A stretch of 64,000 nt of DNA from Nectonema munidae (lineage: Eukaryota > Nematomorpha > Nectonematoida > Nectonematidae): assembly GCA_030549495.1 (NCBI GenBank), contig JAUIRK010000684.1:1-64000 (forward strand), read 5' to 3'. Numbering within the stretch: the first letter of the stretch is position 1; each line of letters starts with the position of its first letter. The notes beneath the pieces are model-generated. The model was not told where the DNA came from and did not search any database. It worked only from the letters and a program-made list of their open reading frames with translations. This document shows, piece by piece, positions 44,485 through 56,830 of this stretch. Position numbers and translations under genes: made by a program.

Positions 44485-45586
44485 GTGATTCTGAAAGAAT
44501 TATCCTCTAATGTTATTATGATATTATAATGCATATGTTATTATGCAAATGACATTCAATTATATTTATAACACCTTTTAATGCATGCACTATCCTCTAA
44601 TATGTACTGTTAATATTCAATCTCCAAGACACAGACCTCTACCAATTCACCGTTATAAAGCTATCAATGAGCCAAGAAGACTGAAGACCTCTACCAACTT
44701 TCGTAAATATAATAAAATTATATCATCAATTACACTTCAACGTAACAACGTGGACCGTTATTATGATGATTTTAATTTTCAATACAGATAGAAATACAGC
44801 TTGATGTATTTCTCAACTTAAACCGAATTTTGACGTGCACAATGTGAATGAGTCAAAATGATCACATAAAAATGATCTCTATGATCGGAAATGGTGTAGG
44901 AAAGGGTAATTTACTTGGAGATATATCTGTTTAAAGTTCAGTCATCCTAATATCGAGACGAAGACTGGATTTGAGTTTCAACAGGACTAATATCTACCGA
45001 TCAAATTTGGGCGCGACTACAGAAATAAAGGAACGAGTCATGGGAGTAGAATTGTACGTGGCGATATTTGGTCGTTGCATTAACCCTCATTTGTGCATCA
45101 TTTTATAGAAATTTGATCCAAAAAAATGGAGATAAAAAAGTCGGAACCGGAATTGGAGAAAGACAGAGTTTCCCTTTCAGACTACAACGCCTGATTAAAC
45201 GATACATGATTTTTAAGAACTTCCTTAGACAAAAAATATTTCACAATGATGATTTGAAAAACTTGGGTAAAGAAGAATTAAAATGGCCAATTTATTTAAT
45301 TTTGCGAAGCATAAAATGGCGAATAAAAAAAAAGAAAGTTAGCGATGATGATTTGAAAAGCAAGAAGACACCGGTTTTTCGTGAGCAAGAATAGAAAAGA
45401 CTTAAAAATAATGATCGAATCATAAACAACAAATACACGATAACAATAAGATGCAGAGCGTTTCATGCAGAAGTGGTGTTAAATGCAGAAGGAGAAAGGA
45501 TTTTTGAGAGCGTCACTTCAGCTTTTTTAAGGTGCGCTGGGGAAAGGGATGATGAAGTGAGAAGTAGAAGGTGGGCGATTTCGATG
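44485..45586. other. Spacer downstream of cytochrome c
   Basis: Holds an open stretch without its own early ATG at 45068-45394 (charged, Lys-rich, unrecognised). Poly(A) signals for cytochrome c on the minus strand could not be fixed. Confidence 0.3.
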
Positions 45587-45729
45587 TTACTTGATAGTTT
45601 TGATGAATGCGATGAGATCCGCACGATCTGTATCTTTTTTGAGGCCGGCAAAAACCATCTTCGTACCGGGAATGTATTTTTTAGGGTTAGTGAGGTAGAT
45701 GTTCAGCGTTTCATCACTCCACACTATTC
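45587..45729 (-). CDS. Cytochrome c exon 2
   Basis: Completes Gly56, then [20 protein letters not shown], the Met80 region and a terminal FIKTIK followed by TAA (45589-45587). Acceptor TATTTAG. This exon is shadowed by unrelated open frames on both strands. Confidence 0.96.
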
Positions 45730-48498
45730 CTAAATACAAAAATGGAGATTAAGCATACTTAAAACTTTTCAAATTTGTCCAGTGAATAAGCATCATTATT
45801 AACAGATGTTACACATGCACTCTGAATGCCCAATGCCACTATGACAGCGAATCACGGCAGAGAATTTATTCTTTGTCCTTTCTAGCTCAACAAAGAAGAC
45901 AAAAAGCTCAACATAGCGAAAACAAATTGAAATTCTCCATGCCCTCTAGTGTTCTTATACGCATCTATCAGTAGGATTGAGTACATTCTTCTATTTTGTC
46001 TCTAATCACTTGCAAAACGTTTTGGGGCTGAATAAATTCTTCACATGATCGCAAAGACAAATAATTTGGTATAATGCCATGCCATTCATCACAGTTCGGT
46101 GGATCAGTCGTTTTGTTATGCACCGATATAAATTTTGAAAAAACAAATTTTTCTTTTGAACAGCATGGAGAGCGATCACGATCCAAAATTGAGTCAATAG
46201 AACAAGTTAGGTTTGGTTTTGCTAGTTTCAATTGCATGCATAAGAAAAAGCAGTATCGCCACTAAACTATACTCTGAGCAAGTAGAGGTCAGTATCACGA
46301 CTCTAAAAAAAGCGTAGAGGAGAAGTTAAAGGAGAGCTTAGTAGCACACATGGTATAAAAGCTTTGCTATACTTTCCGTTCTTTCAATCAATGTGTCTTT
46401 TGGTTAAGCTAAACTAAAATATAGAGGAGCAATATTACTCATCAGTTCGATATCTTCCAATTCAACGTATTTTAGTACTGCCTACTTTTTAAAAATGTAC
46501 TTTCTAGATTTATTTCGCACCAACTCTTTAGTTCATTCTCACAGTACACGAATAAAGAAGGAACTTCATATCGAAACTCCCAATTGCAAAGTTAAGTTCT
46601 GGAAAATTACGCTAACACATACTTATAGAGCAACGAACTTTATCCTCCTCACTTCGATTCGTCATGTGTGTATAACTTAAAAAAATTTGTTATCTTGAAT
46701 CGCTCTCATTAACTAACTACCCTCTTTCTGATTCATGACAACGTTTATCTATTACTACGTGTATGATTTTATGATTATTTTCTCTAATAAAACATGATGT
46801 ATATAACTGTTGTACTTCTTTGATCACTATTCTCTGTTTGTCACACCTTTTTGTATTGTATTTACATTGCACTATTTCATAACACTTTCATTTGTTGAAA
46901 TGTTGTGGATCTTGCATCTCAATGGAGATTGTATTAACCCATTAGATCCTATGAAAAGCAGACAATAACTCATTTATAGAAAGTAACTTAGGATACTTTT
47001 CCTGTACTGAAATTAATACAACGGAATCTGTCCTAGCATACATCGTTTCCTTGATATTTTTCAAATATCAAAACACCTTGAGCTACCACTTAATATTAAT
47101 TAACAAAAGAAAAAACTTATAGGGAGCACTTTTAAATCATTTGGAACAGCATGAGAGGATGAAATTTTAAACATTTAAAAATAAGACTCACCCTAACCCT
47201 TACATACTATACCTTTTTTGAAGAAAATTGTAAAAACATTACGAACTGCACAAGGAAAACTAAAACATTAAATAAAATGAATGTTCCAAAAGGGAAATGC
47301 TAAACACTTGAATTCTGGAATAAAAGACTTGATTGTTTAAAAGCAAATAAAGACATTAACTTGTATATTCTGTTGCATTAACCCATTAAGTACCATAGAA
47401 ATCAGACGATATTTAAAAAAAAATGCAGACGATTTATATTCAAAATCATTGAAAAAAGCAGATACAGGTGAAATTACTTATCTTTTCAAATGGGAGCATT
47501 GGGACTTAATGGGTTAAGTTAACTCTTTCAGTTACTGCAATGAATGGGGATAAACTTTAAAGCTGTGAACTACAGTGAATGATTTCCTATATAATTCATG
47601 TGCTATGAAAAATATTTGCTACAAAAAGTAGGGCGAAACGTCGAATATCCGAACAACTGACATGCGCAATATCTAAAGAAAGAAAAAAACAAAAGAAAGT
47701 TTTCATGTATAAGAACACTGGCTTATCTGAAGAATTTCTTTATCTCCAAACCTACGCGGATGCCTGAGGTGCTACTATAATGTAGAAAATCTTCTCACAA
47801 ACAAAACATCTCTCAAATAAATGAAATCAAGATATGGAATTGAAAGAAAGGCGAAAGGCACAATTTAATAAGCATTATCCATTTCATGCCAAATGGCAGT
47901 CTGTAAAGAAATTATCATGGCACCTAATCTTTCAGTTGAATTGAAACTTCTTTGGCATCACATATGTTAGATGCGTAAGACAGTGAGTGAGTAATCAATT
48001 TATTTATTATAACGCCTTGAATGAGATCTTGTATGCATAGTGGTGACACTAGAAGAAATATATGTAGCATGCTGCTGACACTTATTACGAAAAAGACATG
48101 CATACTGTATATCAGCAAGTTTGACATTAACGAAAAGAAGTCATTAATATTGTAAAATAAAACATCCCAAGGTCAGTTCAAATCGACAAAAAAAGTAGAC
48201 TGCATTTCCTTACACAGTAGCAAAAGGCTGTTATTATGTGATAGGCGTCCGAATGAACAAAAAAGGTTTGAAACGTGGAAGGTGATTTATGCAAATCTGG
48301 GAAAATGGAAACAATATTTAAAAATGAATTACCCTTCTCTTTATTAGCATCTGTGTAGTTGTAGTTTGGAGCTTGACCTGTTTGCCGTCCAAAAACACCA
48401 AAAAGATTCGGGCCGGTTAAATGCGTGCCACCTTGATTGGTAGTGTGGCATTGTGCACAACGCTGCTTAAAGATTTTGGCTCCTTTTTCACTGGACAT
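45587..48498 (-). CDS. Cytochrome c (two exons)
   Basis: Exon 1 48498-48333 and exon 2 45729-45587 join to 102 residues. Cytochrome c carries electrons between complexes III and IV in the mitochondrial intermembrane space and triggers apoptosome formation. Haem attachment C14-A-Q-C17-H18 is present, as are the [19 protein letters not shown] and YTDANKEKG motifs. [11 protein letters not shown] supplies axial Met80, and [17 protein letters not shown] closes the fold. All expected landmarks lie at standard numbering. The start is [10 protein letters not shown]. The intron splits the Gly56 codon (phase 1; donor GTAATT, acceptor TATTTAG), the same place as in vertebrate somatic cytochrome c genes. 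The intron is 2603 nt and carries MITEs. Intact and very probably functional. Confidence 0.96.
45968..46237 (-). other. Unrecognised 89-codon open frame inside the cytochrome c intron
   Basis: ATG at 46237; reads [60 protein letters not shown] and ends EECTQSY. It has five cysteines and a balanced composition, unlike random AT-rich frames. It is on the same strand as cytochrome c. No family recognised; it could be a retained exon, a nested gene or a transposon remnant. Confidence 0.25.
46938..46990 (+). mobile_element. piggyBac-type MITE fragment
   Basis: TTAA (46934-46937) then CCCATTAGATCC and an AAAAGCAGACA motif resemble the MITE at 47382. No right end; truncated. Confidence 0.5.
47382..47513 (-). 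mobile_element. piggyBac-type MITE, family D
   Basis: A 132-bp element between TTAA 47378-47381 and 47514-47517. Terminal repeats CCCATTAAGTACC and, inverted, CCCATTAAGTCCC. AGACGA motifs as in the other families. Next to the right terminal repeat only one arm of a dyad (GGGAGCA) remains. Confidence 0.9.
48333..48498 (-). CDS. Cytochrome c exon 1
   Basis: Fifty-five codons plus the first base of Gly56; includes the CAQCH haem site. Donor GTAATT immediately follows. Confidence 0.96.
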
Positions 48499-48670
48499 TT
48501 TAAAAGCTTAAGCTAAAATTCAAATTAGAACATTTCTCAATTCATTTTCAAAATACTCCAATTACGCATTTAGCGCAAAATTCAAAATGTTAATTACACT
48601 ACTTGTGCATACGCTGATCTTTGAGCGCATTAATCAAGCACATCTCCCGTGCAAATATTACACGTCTTAA

Positions 48671-48798
48671 CCCGCTAACGACCAGAATAATCAGACGAAA
48701 TCTAGTAGAAAGCAGATTGGTATTAAAAAGCCTTTCATAAAAGCAGACGATTCATATTTTGTGAAGTCGACATATGTCGACTATGGTCGATAACCGGC
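48671..48798 (-). mobile_element. piggyBac-type MITE, family C, upstream of cytochrome c
   Basis: A 128-bp element between TTAA 48667-48670 and 48799-48802, 172 bp upstream of the cytochrome c ATG. Ends CCCGCTAACGACC and, inverted, GCCGGTTATCGACC. The perfect 18-nt palindrome AGTCGACATATGTCGACT (48765-48782) adjoins the right terminal repeat. Two CAGACGA motifs. Confidence 0.9.
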
Positions 48799-48802
48799 TT
48801 AA

Positions 48803-51800
48803 TAAGAATATAATAGTATATATAGTAATAGTAGCTCGATATCGGTGTCTGCAAATTTTTCATTGTTCACTGATTTTATCAGGCGGTCCAATAGACAGGT
48901 TAAAATTTATACCAGAGCTAAAAAGAGTAAACGAGACTTTGTATTCTCTGAACATCAAATAGCGTTTTAATGGAAGCTGACTTTTTGCTCACAATTTGCT
49001 GTAATATACCTTGGAATGTGTGTTTTTACTTGGTAGCATAGCATGCCACTTTTGTTTTACTTTCCCCCTTGAGTTTTAATTCAAGCCAATTGTGAAGAAA
49101 TGAGCTTACCCCCTTTAAAAGTTTTAATAGATACCAATCAATGCAATATTCATTTATAATCTTTTAAGTGTTATATAACATTTCTTAGGATATATTTTAT
49201 TATTCATGAAAAAAATTGGAAGCAAAACCAAACATATAAAAATAGCTCCTACTAATAAACATAAGGATACGTGTTTTCAAGAGTTTAATTTGTCTTTCAC
49301 AATAAAAATTTATAAATAGAATAAAAAATGGGCCAAATTTAAGTGGTGTAGAGAAAATTAAAAAATGGCATGGCACATTTTTTCCAAAAAAATAAAAATC
49401 TCCAATTTCTCAGAAACTTAAAAGTCAAGCTTCTAAGTAGTTTGATTTACGTCACAATAGCCAATAATTGCTTGAGAAAATTTTTGATTGAAGGAACCGT
49501 GAAGTAAAAGATTATCGTATTCTATTAGCGATGAATAATAAAGGCATCTGCTTAAAACTGCAGCAATTAATAATGTTTTAGTGTTACGACAATAGCACTT
49601 ATTTATTAATCTTATTTTTAAATTTAAATAGAATAAGTTTTTTCTGTGTGCTTTACTTACAATTATCATGTTAAAAATAATCTGCCCAATTTGAACTATT
49701 TAGTTCTTCCAATAGATAACTCTCCCAATTCGAAGCTAAACATTGGAATTTCATCAAATCTAATTTTCACATAAGGATATATGATAAAGATGTCAATTTT
49801 GATATAAAAAAACATTTTTTTTAAATAAAGGTATTAAGACAAACTATATCAATAAGTTTGAAAATAAAACGAATTATCACATTATAGTCGCATTCTTTTA
49901 TTGAATAACCGATCAGTTCTTGATTCACCTTATCAAAACCTCGTTTTTTTGAATTATAAAATAGTTTGAAGTTTCTTTTTGAGATTATCATTGTTAAAAT
50001 GAAACTTGCAATGCGTGGCCGTGAGAAACTTTAAAATATTGTTTTTATATGATTAGGTCAATTGACCCATTTGAGACTTTTTGATATATAAAAATTCTGG
50101 GGCTGCTATGGTTATAGACTTTATTGTTTTTAATTTGGATGATAAATTAAATAAAATACCTACTTAATACAAATAGAAATTAAACCAAAGTTAATTATTT
50201 ATAGAACTTGAGTTTTAAATAAGAAAATGATAAGTTATATAAGTATTTTATTTAATAAGAAAATTTATTTATGATTTCATGCATAAAACAGACTTTAAGC
50301 GAATACATCTTTTAAAATGGTTATTTTAGTTTATCTTCTTACATAAAAAGTCCGACAGAAAAAAATAAGATAATTTTGAATTCTCGTACAAAATTACTCG
50401 ATTTATATAATTACTAAAAATAAGATTATTAGCTAGTTTATAAAATTAACTGATGTTTGTTAATACCAAATTGTTTCTTTTCACTTTGTGAATATTTTCT
50501 TTTGTTCTCCGAATTGTTTCTTCTTGCCAAGAATTAAACTTTTCAAATGGTTATGCTTCAACTTCCGTTTTTTTTTATATAAGGTATGGTGGGTTTTGAC
50601 ATCTCAATCCCTTGTTTCTTTAGTTTAGTTTTTCTAAAGTTTCCTAATATTGTTATTTTTGTCTTTTTTAATAACAAATTACTTACTACTATTACATATT
50701 TGAAGAACATTAAAAACAGAACGTAAAAAAAGGAAAAATCTCCATCATATCAACAAAAATCTACAATTATTTATAATAAAAACTTAATTGAACTTAAAAT
50801 TTAATTGTTATAATTATAATATTTTTAAAACTTACTAAAATGCAACAGCACTGTGTGCGATTTATTAAGAGGTGTGTCGACTTCGTAAAAAGTTGAAGCG
50901 GCTCGAAAATAAATCAAAAAAATTAAATTAAAATAAAATTTTGTTTTTAATTATAATAATAAATTTTTTCATTTTAATTATTCTTTTAAAAATATATAAA
51001 TAAGTAAATAAAAATTTTTTTTCCTTATTTATATCTTTAAACTAAAAATATATATCTAAAAATATATATTAACAAAGCAATTTATCAAATTTGTTTTCTC
51101 TAAATTTAATCCTCAACAAGAGCAAAACAAAATTTGCCATATTTTCCCCTTCCAAAGAAGCCAACTTATCCAAAAACTCAATTCACAATTCTCTAGAGAA
51201 AAAAAGCATAAAAAATATAAAATATATTTTTATAGAAAAAATATTTTTTTAAAATTTTAAAAAATAAAATTTTTTTATTTTTTTTTACAAATAAAAAAAT
51301 TCTCTCAATTTTTTGTCCTCAAAATATCGTCCTCTCTTTCCGTATAAATATTTTTAACCATTTAATTAGTAAATCCAAGTTGCTACTTGCTATACTAAGA
51401 AAATACTTTGCATTTTTTTTCGGTTGCCCATAAAATCTACTATTGAATAAATACATTCTTAGTAATTTTAACTATTGTATTGATTCCTACATAACACTAC
51501 TCTAAAACTATGATAAAATGTAATAATGCAATAAAGTTTCTCTTTAAATTAAAAAATCTTGTTAAATCTCAAACGAACACTACAAAAAAGCGAATCTACA
51601 ACCAAATATAAAACTATTGCAATAAAAGTTTTTACTGAAAACTCTCAAAGAAATAATTAGAGATGATTGTATGCATTCAAGATTTTTTCAAGATTTTCAA
51701 AAGTGAGGTTTTATTTTAAAGAATCTTGCATTATACAAATGATGTGTTTCTTTGTGCGTATATGTCAGTTTAAGTAGGTCTGGATAGACAAATATATATA

Positions 51801-51889
51801 AAAAAATTTTGAACTAGAATATTTATAATAAAATAAAGTTTATATTGTTATTCAGAAGGATAAGGGAAATCTAAAAATGTATAATACGT
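48803..51889. other. AT-rich intergenic region, nothing recognised
   Basis: Three kilobases of very AT-rich DNA, extreme between 50000 and 51900. No gene, repeat end or RNA could be supported. Confidence 0.5.
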
Positions 51890-53589
51890 GGGGTAGTGAT
51901 AAAATACGCGAACAATATTAAAATACACTATTTTTCAATTATAATGATTATAAAAAACATATTTCACTCTTTTTAAGCAATTTCTTTTATTTTAATCATT
52001 TATATAGGTATTTAAAAAATTACTTGTTTATTTATGAACTTTTTGATAATTAATTTATTTTCGTAATCTTAAACCACTTCAGTCTCTAATGTTTCCTATA
52101 TTTTAAATTACCGCGCTACATTTGTAATATTAATTTTTTTAGAAACATTTTTAAATACTATTAAAAAAATTTTTTTTTAATTATCCTGTATTTACTTGGT
52201 TTATTTTAAATTTATATAAGATTACAGCAAGTTATGAAATTTTGTTTGTAATTTTCCTTGAAGAAATTATTTTTATAATAAACTTATTGTTCTCATTAAT
52301 TAAAACTAAATAATTTTTTGAAAATATCTTGCTTGTTTCGGAACCTAGTCGAATTATTTTGAGATTAGTTTTATGACACCCTATTTTCTAAAATTCGTAA
52401 TGCAACTTTAATGCAATTGGAGATGAGATAATTTAAAAATATATAATAATAGTTTTAAATCAACACCAAGTTAGTGTTTAAATGTTTACATATAATGATC
52501 TTTCTCTGAATTAAATGGGATCCATCATATTTTTTCTAATCTCATAATAATATCACAGTACTTGTTTCTTTCAAAAACAGACTCTTTTTAATATATATAT
52601 ATATATATCCTTCTGCCATTTATTGGAAAGAATACATTAATTTTTTCAATTTAAAATTCTTCCTCGTAGTGTTAAAACTTCTCACTTATAAATTTTTTAA
52701 AAAGATTTAAATTTCAAAACTGAGTTTTGAGATATAATTATAATAATCATTTTTAAAGTTTTTAATACTTTTATATGTACATGTTATCAGTGCTTGCATT
52801 TATATCTATATTATTTTTCTTAAGTTTTGGAGCTATCTCAATATGTAATCTCAAAACTTCATAAGAACTAAATCTAATTTTCAATGGTTTGTATCTCCTA
52901 AAATGTATTTTTATTGTCATTAAAATATTTTCATTTCTTTTATTCATAATTCTATAAAGTTTGTAAAGAAGAACTTCTCTAATATCTCATCTATTTTACT
53001 TTTACTCTCAAAATTTTTTTATACTCTACTAAAGAATATTGAAATTCTTTAACCCTCATCCGACCACTTGAACACAATCGTGTTCACACTAAACATTGAA
53101 ACAAATTTCTAAAAATTTCTGAAATTTTATAAAAATCTACAAACCAAAATATCAATCTTTAAGGTGAGTAAAACTTATTTAGATAAAAATTTTCAAGATA
53201 TTAAGTTTCCAACAATAAATAATGCATAAAATCAAAATTTTTATTTATATTTTTAACGCCATCTACGGGTTTTTAAAATAAATTTTTATCATTTTATCAG
53301 AATATGTATTTTATTCCAAATATATAATAAAAAATAACGGAAATTTCACTGTTGGTATTTTAGTTTATATTTTTGCATATTTTCTGCCTTGTATTATATA
53401 TAGGAGGTGTGAGTAAGGTTAATTAGATAGTGACTTATGAACTAAAACAGAGGTTAGAAAAATTCTATCATAATGAAAGAGGGATGATTAACAAACTCAA
53501 CATCAAATTATTATAAAAGAACAAGTTTCATTCTAAATGTACTTAATCAATTTGAAAGGAAGTGCTTATATACATGTCAAATTTTTACC

Positions 53590-54555
53590 AAACGCTCATG
53601 TAACACATATTTTCACTTGTCTTTATAATACTCATTCATTTTGTTTTTCACTTGTAAACATTTTATATTTTCTGAGTTGATATTCATGTCTTCATCATCA
53701 GATTTAGCCTGTACAAGTGAAGAAGATTTTTTGTCCTGTGACATAAAAAACATCATCTGAAGTTGAAGAAGTTGAAAATGAAAAGTTTGGAATAAAAATA
53801 ATTAGAAAGTCCAATAATACATATATTTCTACATCTAATCTCTGTCCAAATAATATTAACTGGTCTCCAAATCCTTTTTTTCATCTCAAGAGATATAATC
53901 AATTTTGTTCCTGGTACTTACTTCAATTTTTCCTGGAGTATGAAGCTTTTAATTAATTTTTTTGGAAATATAGTAAACAGTATTTTGCTGCACACAAATC
54001 AAAAAGCTGAAATTAATAATGTAAAGGATTTTCCAAGTTTTATACTGGTTGCGCAATCATAATTAGATTAGCAAACTCTCATGTAACACATATGTTCACT
54101 TGTCTTTATAATACTCATTCATTTTGTTTTTCACTTGTAAACATTTTATATTTTCTGAAGTGATATTCATGTCTTCATCATCAGATTTAGCCTGTACAAG
54201 TGAAGAAGATTTTTTGTCCCTTGAAATAAAAAACATCAACTGAAGTTGAAAATGAAAAGATTGGAATAATCATAATTAGAAAGTCCAATAACACATATAT
54301 TTCTACATCTAATCTCTCTCCAAATAATATTAACTGGTCTCCAAATCCTTTTTTTCATCTCAAGAGATATAATCAATTTTGTTCCTAGTACTTACTTCAA
54401 TTTCTCCTGGAGTATGAAGCTTTTAATTTATTTTTTTTTTTGGAAATATAGTAAATAGTATTTTGCTGCACACAAATCAAAAAGCTGAAATTAATAATGT
54501 AAATGATTTTCCAATTTCCGAGTTTTATACTGGTTGCGCAATCATAATTAGATCT
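53590..54555 (+). repeat. Tandem duplication (unit about 483 bp) inside piggyBac
   Basis: The sequence from CTCATGTAACACATAT at 53593 to ATCATAATTAGAT near 54070 is repeated from about 54076 to 54553 with few differences. The repeated unit includes the transposase start (ATG before TCTTCATCATCAGATTTAGC). Confidence 0.9.
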
Positions 54556-54849
54556 GGTAGTCATAAAGCAAATTTGGCGAGCATTGAAAGTTTATACAAA
54601 CCTTCTCATTTTATACCATTTTACGGTTGTGCTAAGTCAAAAAATAGATTGAAAGAATTTTTAGGAATGTTATCACTAGATGACAATTTATCTAAAAGAC
54701 ACATGCAAAAATTGGGGGCTATAAGGAATGTATATGATCTGTTTGATTTAAATTTGACTAAATATTATACACGAAGCCCAAATCTAACTATTGACGAACA
54801 GCTTTACTCTTATCGTGTTTATGTTCCTAGAAGAAGTAACATACCATAA
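54463..54849 (+). pseudogene. piggyBac-type transposase fragment
   Basis: Longest open part of a decayed transposase: ISEFYTGCAIIIRSGSHKAN, KEFLGMLSLDDNLSKRHMQK, YDLFDLNLTKYYTRSPNLTI and the first catalytic motif TIDEQLYSYRVYVPRRSNIP. Downstream traces to about 55690 include a NKYKGG-like and a final CRKT..CGKC..C-like tail. Several stops and frame changes. The N-terminal part is present twice because of the tandem duplication. Confidence 0.82.
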
Positions 54850-56249
54850 AAAACCGTAAAGTATGATGTAAAAATATTTTTGTTATTGGATGCTGAAAAT
54901 GGGTTTGCTTTAAAATCTTTTATTTACTTGGGAAAAGAAGGAAATTAATGTGAGAAGGGCATTGCAAAAAAGTTAGTTTATTTTTATGCGAGCCTTATTA
55001 TAAAACAAACAGAAATGTTTATTTGGATAGATTTTTTGTTTCGTTTGATTTGTGTGAAACACTTTTATTATACGGGCTTACGATGACAGGGACAATAAGA
55101 CAAAATTCTAGGGATGTTCTTAAAATTATCAACAATTTAAAATTTAGAGAATTATTTGATATCTCTATAATCATGAAAAAAAAGTTATTTGTGTTCTTAT
55201 AATGCTAAAAAATAAATCTGTTATATTGCTGTCTTCTTTTCATATTCAAAAAGGATTTGTGTAGAACGATATGATAAAAACCTGATATAATACTTGATTA
55301 CAATAAGTATAAAGGAGGAGTTTATATAATGAACCAGAAAGTCGGAAATTTTACTTGTAGAAGGAAAACTAACAGATATCCGTTAGTATTTTTATCAAAC
55401 ATTTTGGATATTTCTACACTCAACTCGTTTTTAATTATGAAACAAAATGGATATAAAGATTCAAGGCCAAAATTCCTAAAAAAAATTGACTCATTAATTG
55501 GCTGAAAAGAGAAGAAAAATATAACAATTTATAATCAAAAAAAGAAACTTTTTTGGCTTATGGTATGTTGCCAAATGCTTACTCCAATCATAATAATGTT
55601 AATGTGGTACAAAGAGCCAGCTCACTAACAAGATGCCATGTAAAGGAATGTAGAAAAACCACGAGATAGGAGTGTGGAAAGTGTAGTAAAAAATATGTAG
55701 TGATCATAAAATTTCATAATGTGAAAATTTTTCATAATTTCTATTTTTTAATAAAAATTTCAATTTTACTTTTTCTTCTATTATAAAATATGAGTGATAT
55801 AATAAAGACAGAAACAATCAGATGAAATTCCAGAGATGTTGAAGGTATTTTCAACAAATTAAAGTTCAGTGAGTTGATACTCTGTATATTTTAATCAAGT
55901 TATTCCATGCTCCTATAAAAACAAAAAAAGCCTAAAAATGAGTTCACACGTTTATTCAAACTTAATTTCCAAAAAATTTTGAATTCATATAATAATTTAC
56001 TAACCGAAAGATCAAAATAATTAATGTGTAAATTTAAACTAAAAAATTTTTATAAATAGGAAAAGAGAAAACATTTACAAATTATTTTAACGCCATCTAC
56101 ACATTTTTGACGAAAAACATTCATTCAAATTTTACATGAAATATATGCTTTTATACCAAATCGATCATGCTAGTTTCATTTCTGGACTCAGATTTTGGAT
56201 TTAAGGTTTAAAATATCCGGCAGTATTTATTAGTATAGTACTTTATATA

Positions 56250-56830
56250 ATTATTTAAATGAAAAGCTCCTTTTCATTAAAATTTTTTGTCATATATAAA
56301 TCATTTTTTGACAGCTTGATTGATTTTGATTAAAAAATGACACCACTGAATTAAGCATAGTTGAAATAGGTATATATGTGTAAAAAACTTTATATCATTA
56401 TTTAAATGAAATTTCTTTTTGAGATGAGCTGTCATATATAAATAAATTTTTTGACAGCTTTGATTGATTTTGATAAAAAAAAAATGGACGTCACCACTGA
56501 ATTCAGCATAGTTGAAAATGGGTATATATGTGTAAAAAACGTTGGGAAATTATTTAAATGAATAGTTCCTTTTTGAGATGAGCTGTCATATATAATTCAA
56601 TTTTTGACAGCTTTGATTGATTTTGAAAAAAATGGATATCACCACTGAATTCAATAGTTGAAAATGGGTATATATGTGTAAAAAACATTAGATAATTATT
56701 TAAATGTAAAGTTCCTTTTTGAGATTGGCTTAAAAATGATAAATCAATTTTTTGACAGCTTTGATTGATTTTGATTAAAAAATAGACATCACCACTGAAT
56801 TCAGCATAGTTGAAATATAGATATGACATT
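56250..56830. repeat. Satellite, four units of about 147-152 bp
   Basis: Units start near 56250, 56397, 56549 and 56696 with ATTATTTAAATGAA. Each contains TTTTTGACAGCTTTGATTGA, CACCACTGAATTCAGCATAG and GTATATATGTGTAAAAAAC. It lies within the right part of the piggyBac. Confidence 0.92.

Larger units (their letters stand above)
45730..48332 (-). other. Cytochrome c intron
   Basis: 2.6 kb. Contains an open frame of unknown meaning (45968-46237), a MITE fragment near 46938 and a complete MITE (47382-47513). The rest is unrecognised. Confidence 0.85.

Noticed and set aside
44585-44791. 68-codon frame MHYPLICTVNIQ...
   Set aside because: No similarity, flanking exons or signals; chance-length frame in AT-rich DNA.
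45463-45733. Open frames on both strands over cytochrome c exon 2
   Set aside because: They are in the wrong frames; the real reading is the cytochrome c C-terminus.
56554-56829. 91-codon minus-strand frame
   Set aside because: Produced by the satellite units; the protein repeats with the satellite period.
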